This document shows, in pieces, positions 6,762 to 8,629 of a stretch of DNA of 8,629 nt. Both the position numbers and the translations under genes were made by a program. A model generated the notes under the pieces. It was given only the letters and a program-made list of their open reading frames with translations. It was not told the DNA's origin and made no database searches. Source of the stretch: Pseudomonadota bacterium (GTDB lineage Bacteria; Desulfobacterota; Desulfobacteria; Desulfobacterales; Desulfobacteraceae); NCBI GenBank assembly GCA_018812385.1, contig JAHJDU010000150.1, positions 1 through 8,629 of the forward strand, written 5' to 3'. Within the stretch, counting starts at the first letter, position 1, and every line of letters starts with the position of its first letter.

Positions 6762-7631
6762 ATGCATTATGAAGGGATGATGATAAGGCCGCCAAGTGAG
6801 GCCGATAGTATTTTATTGCAGGTCACTTTAGGCTGTTCCCATAATAAATGTACATTCTGCGGTACGTTCAGGGGAAAGCGGTTTAATATAAAAAAAGATG
6901 CTGTTATTTTTAAAGATATAGAATTTGCGAGAATTCATTGCCAAAGGCAGGACCGGCTGTTTATCTGCGACGGCGATGCCATGATCATCCCCCAGAAAAG
7001 GCTTGTAAAAATCCTTCAAAGGATAAAAGAGCGGCTGCCCTGGGTTCAAAGAGTTGGACTCTACGCTAATACCAAAAGTATTGCCATGAAAACGGATGAT
7101 CAGCTCAAAGAGTTGCACGATTTGGGGGTCAAGATTGCTTATTTGGGTCTTGAATCCGGGGATGATCTCATCTTAAAGCAGATTAAAAAAGGTGCTGATT
7201 CCTTAAAAATGATCACAATGGGAAAAAGGGTTAAACAGGCCGGCATTCAGCTGTCTATCACCGTGCTGAACGGTCTGGGCGGGCAAAAGAACTCTAAACG
7301 CCATGCCATGGAGACGGGAAGGGTCTTATCTGCCATTGATCCGGATTTTGTAGGAGCTTTAACCCTGATGCTTGTACCGGGTACAGAACTCTATGATCAG
7401 CATGAAAAGGGAGATTTTGAGCTCATGAATCCAAAAGAAATGCTTGAAGAACTGGGCTTGATGATCGCATCCACCCATCTTTCCAACGGGCTTTTCCATG
7501 CAAATCATGCCTCCAACTATCTTCCCATCAGGGCAAAATTGCCAGAAGAAAAAGAAGAAACACTTGAAAAGATATCCCAGGCACTCAAAGGGAAGACGGC
7601 CCTTAAACCGGAATATATGAGAGCCTTGTAA
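6762..7631 (+). CDS. Radical SAM protein with C-x4-C-x2-C motif, function unknown
   Basis: This 289-residue protein belongs to a recognisable but functionally undefined radical SAM family whose members begin with a YEG-x-x-IRPPSEA segment and contain a GCSHN(K/R)CTFC motif. The cluster cysteines are Cys25, Cys30 and Cys33, giving C-x4-C-x2-C rather than the usual C-x3-C-x2-C. I checked the codons and the extra residue is real in this sequence. The segment ICDGDAM at 68-74 takes the place normally held by the SAM-contacting GGEP motif. YLGLESGDD at 127-135 and the later strand/helix pattern fit an Elp3/MiaB-like barrel. There is no B12-binding, TRAM or SPASM extension. The ATG has a TAAGGA ribosome site 10 bases upstream. 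The transketolase gene starts 31 bp after the stop on the same strand, so the two are probably co-transcribed. Alternative Met starts at residues 6 and 7 would lose the conserved first residues. Confidence 0.9.
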   Translation: MHYEGMMIRPPSEADSILLQVTLGCSHNKCTFCGTFRGKRFNIKKDAVIFKDIEFARIHCQRQDRLFICDGDAMIIPQKRLVKILQRIKERLPWVQRVGLYANTKSIAMKTDDQLKELHDLGVKIAYLGLESGDDLILKQIKKGADSLKMITMGKRVKQAGIQLSITVLNGLGGQKNSKRHAMETGRVLSAIDPDFVGALTLMLVPGTELYDQHEKGDFELMNPKEMLEELGLMIASTHLSNGLFHANHASNYLPIRAKLPEEKEETLEKISQALKGKTALKPEYMRAL

Positions 7632-7662
7632 ACTAAATTGAATGACACAGGAGAATTAAACA

Positions 7663-8629
7663 ATGGCCCAAGTTGAAACAAACCTTGATCAATTAACTAT
7701 AAGCACAATCAGAACCCTTTGTATGGATGCAGTTCAAAAAGCCAACTCAGGGCATCCGGGCGCACCAATGGGCTTAGCACCTGCAGCATATGTTTTGTTC
7801 AAACGCTTTTTAAAACACAACCCTAAAAATCCTGCATGGATTGACAGAGACCGGTTTGTTCTTTCCGGCGGTCACGCCTCTTCCCTGCTTTACAGCCTTC
7901 TTTATCTTTTTGGATATGGTCTGGAACTTGATGATTTAAAAAATTTCAGGCAATGGGGCTCAAGGACACCGGGACATCCTGAATACGGGCATGCCCCGGG
8001 TGTTGAAACTACCACAGGCCCTCTGGGCCAGGGCATTGCCAATGCCGTGGGAATGGCCATTGCAGAACGTCATCTGGCGGCAAGATTCAACAAGGGAAAC
8101 AAACAACTCATCAACCATCATACCTATGTGATGTGCGGTGATGGTGACCTCATGGAAGGAGTTGCCCTTGAGACGATCTCCCTTGCAGGACATCTTGGAC
8201 TTGGAAAGCTTATCTGTCTTTACGATGACAATTCCATTACCATTGAAGGCAAAACTAATATTTCATTTACAGAAAATGTGAAAGCAAAATTTGAAAGCCA
8301 GAACTGGCATGTGGTCACAGTTCAAGACGGCAATGATCTGGAAGAAATTCAAAAAGCAATCCAGGCAGGCAAAGATGCTGTTGCAAGACCCACCCTTGTT
8401 CAGATAAAAACCCATATTGCCTATGGTAGTCCCAATAAACAAGATACTTCCGATGCCCATGGAGCACCCCTTGGTGTGGAAGAGATCAGGCTGACCAAAC
8501 AATTTTATGGTGTAGCCGCGGACAAAGATTTTTTTGTACCAGAAAAGGTCCTTGAGAACTGCGGAAAAGCTCTGACTTATGGCAAAGGGTTTGAACAAGA
8601 CTGGCAGAACATTTTTAACGCTTATAAAA
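7663..8629 (+). CDS. tkt: Transketolase, N-terminal part, cut by window edge
   Basis: Transketolase is a thiamine diphosphate enzyme that moves two-carbon ketol units between sugar phosphates in the non-oxidative pentose phosphate pathway. Only the first 322 codons lie in the window, about half of a typical enzyme of some 660 residues; no stop or frameshift is seen. The N-terminal cofactor domain is intact. It has SGHPGAPMG at 29-37 (His31), SGGHAS at 68-73 (His71) and TPGHPE at 102-107 (His104). The thiamine diphosphate/metal motif runs from GDGDLMEG at 159-166 to Asn190, 31 residues after its first Gly. GSPNK followed by SDAHGAPLG lies at 255-271. The complete length of the N-terminal domain favours a full-length enzyme over the split archaeal-like type. 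The ATG is preceded by AGGAG at 7649-7653, nine bases upstream. The radical SAM gene ends 31 bp before it, suggesting a shared transcript. Confidence 0.96.
   Translation, partial: MAQVETNLDQLTISTIRTLCMDAVQKANSGHPGAPMGLAPAAYVLFKRFLKHNPKNPAWIDRDRFVLSGGHASSLLYSLLYLFGYGLELDDLKNFRQWGSRTPGHPEYGHAPGVETTTGPLGQGIANAVGMAIAERHLAARFNKGNKQLINHHTYVMCGDGDLMEGVALETISLAGHLGLGKLICLYDDNSITIEGKTNISFTENVKAKFESQNWHVVTVQDGNDLEEIQKAIQAGKDAVARPTLVQIKTHIAYGSPNKQDTSDAHGAPLGVEEIRLTKQFYGVAADKDFFVPEKVLENCGKALTYGKGFEQDWQNIFNAYK

Noticed and set aside
8263..8598. Open frame of 111 codons on the minus strand
   Set aside because: It is antisense to the conserved transketolase coding sequence, which is clearly the real gene.
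1..8629. Mobile element, CRISPR array, tRNA/rRNA gene, toxin-antitoxin or phage defence module
   Set aside because: No transposase or integrase, no regularly spaced repeats longer than 12 bp, no RNA gene signature and no small-gene pair were found; every gene but the exported one fits a known family.

Overview
The window is an ordinary bacterial chromosomal segment of about 8.6 kb with moderate to low GC. It carries seven protein-coding genes. Five lie on the minus strand and two on the plus strand, reading away from a shared 282-bp intergenic region. The long-chain polyprenyl diphosphate synthase, RimO, HtpG and the radical SAM protein have the look of an anaerobic, quinone-containing, Gram-negative bacterium. 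My best guess is a sulfate-reducing Desulfobacterota (Desulfobacter/Desulfobacula type). That placement rests on protein resemblance recalled from knowledge, not on a search.

Minus-strand block, read from right to left. htpG (Hsp90 chaperone, 3533-5455), rimO (ribosomal protein S12 methylthiotransferase, 2196-3536), an ispB-like trans-polyprenyl diphosphate synthase (1216-2199) and an exported protein of unknown function (20-1210) are packed as one operon. The first two junctions are 4-bp ATGA stop/start overlaps and the third is a 5-bp gap. A likely promoter and two palindromes precede htpG. A separate minus-strand gene, a ten-helix EamA/DMT-family transporter (5583-6479), lies upstream of htpG. 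A GC-rich hairpin sits exactly at its stop codon.

Plus-strand block. A radical SAM protein (6762-7631) with an unusual C-x4-C-x2-C cluster motif is followed after 31 bp by a transketolase gene (tkt, from 7663). The transketolase runs off the right edge; its first 322 codons are present and intact. It is a clear gene even though no stop codon falls inside the window.

The 282-bp divergent region (6480-6761) is AT-rich and holds short direct and inverted repeats, including two 12-bp copies exactly 20 bp apart. These are candidate operators.

I see no mobile element, CRISPR array, tRNA, rRNA, phage gene or defence cassette, and no convincing sign of a previously undescribed multi-gene system. 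The points most worth a second look are the radical SAM protein with non-canonical cysteine spacing beside transketolase, the uncharacterised exported protein ending the htpG operon, and the palindromes around the htpG promoter.
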